From Beduinella massiliensis (lineage in GTDB: Bacteria; Bacillota; Clostridia; Christensenellales; Aristaeellaceae): a stretch of 64,000 bases of DNA. The notes below the pieces were generated by a model. That model ran no database searches. It was not told the origin of the DNA and worked only from the letters and a program-made list of their open reading frames with translations. A program made the translations under genes and the position numbers. Numbering within the stretch: position 1 is the first letter of the stretch; every line of letters begins with the position of its first letter. The stretch lies in assembly GCF_900199405.1 (NCBI RefSeq), contig NZ_LT963430.1:1302001-1366000 (forward strand). Direction: 5' to 3'. Shown in pieces: positions 63,723 through 64,000 of the stretch.

Positions 63723-64000
63723 ATGAAGCGAATTTTTAGCCTGATTCTTGTGCTTGCGATCGCACTGCCCGCGCTTGCGCTGGCCGAATCCTCCGCGCGG
63801 GAGGAGATGATCGACGACATTATCGCGCTGGCGGAGACGAAGTTCGACGAGGCGGGCGGACGCGCACAGCGCGCGCAGTACTCCGGCGACATCTACATCT
63901 GTAAAAACTTCACGGTTTATCTCTTCCGGGAGGTGGCCCCGGCTTATCGCATGGAGGAATTCCCGGACACCGAGCTGGTGATCCCCAATAACAACCCCAA
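63723..64000 (+). CDS. Secreted protein, 3' end outside the window
   Basis: The first 92 residues are visible. The signal peptide (residues 1-22, MKRIFSLILVLAIALPALAL, cleavage near AES) is followed by a helical segment (EEMIDDIIALAETKFDEAGG) and a beta-rich start. GAGGTG lies before ATG. Too little is present to name the family. Confidence 0.65.
   Translation, partial: MKRIFSLILVLAIALPALALAESSAREEMIDDIIALAETKFDEAGGRAQRAQYSGDIYICKNFTVYLFREVAPAYRMEEFPDTELVIPNNNP

Overview
The window looks like chromosomal DNA from an anaerobic, low-redox Clostridia-type Bacillota, probably an uncultured high-GC gut lineage. Shine-Dalgarno sites are strong (AGGAGG type), promoters are sigma-A like (TTGACA-17-TATAAT), there are many rho-independent terminators, sporulation-type regulators (Spo0A C-terminal, Spo0E-like), a B12-dependent class II ribonucleotide reductase, citrate lyase, and glycoside hydrolases (GH2, GH43, GH116). 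The taxonomic placement is inference. The GC-rich core genes contrast with several AT-richer accessory blocks.

Layout. 0-9 kb: an FtsX-type ABC permease, a GH2 beta-galactosidase, a secreted Cys-rich tandem-repeat protein and a ferritin-like protein. 9-11.3 kb: two tRNA-Ser genes followed by an AT-rich block with small XRE regulators. 11.3-13.2 kb: a GH43 enzyme and an autoregulated MerR/TipA regulator. 13.2-26.7 kb: a citrate/tricarboxylate fermentation locus with citC and divergent citXG, a LysR regulator divergent from a tripartite tricarboxylate transporter (tctCBA), then citDEF, a second LysR regulator and an aconitase-family hydratase. 27-33.3 kb: EamA exporter, P-loop kinase, small zinc-ribbon protein, MATE pump, CmpB-like membrane protein and a PAP2-DgkA fusion. 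33.4-40.3 kb: tRNA-Val(CAC), whose 3' half is duplicated around a DUF1989 gene, followed by an accessory block with six small XRE regulators, a Spo0E-like protein, a Spo0A-C-like protein and a DUF4367/secreted-protein pair. 40.6-45.8 kb: MATE pump, RtcB RNA ligase, NUP-family nucleoside-binding protein, MoaE-like protein and a GNAT acetyltransferase. 45.9-48.2 kb: a structured leader, an ECF-like sigma factor, a DUF4367 membrane protein and a small secreted protein. 48.5-51.8 kb: XRE plus Spo0A C-terminal pair, then nrdJ. 51.9-60.8 kb: a LacI-controlled glycoside operon (VOC, ABC sugar importer, Gfo/Idh/MocA oxidoreductase, GH116), bracketed by a 58-bp direct repeat of the nrdJ 3' end. 60.9-64 kb: XRE/DUF3796 pair, membrane protein, SGNH hydrolase, a decayed IS3/trkA/kdpE patch and the start of a secreted protein.

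How the genes work together. The central locus can import a tricarboxylate (TctCBA), interconvert aconitate, citrate or isocitrate (the hydratase), cleave citrate (CitDEF, matured by CitC and CitXG) and tie this to two LysR regulators. A TTATGCAAA element is shared by the citC and tctC control regions. The LacI operon would import a glycoside and process it oxidatively and hydrolytically. The accessory blocks have tRNA- or gene-3'-end duplications typical of site-specific integration, although no integrase is visible. They concentrate small transcription regulators and two copies of a DUF4367 plus secreted beta-rich protein cassette, which is the best candidate here for a poorly described system.
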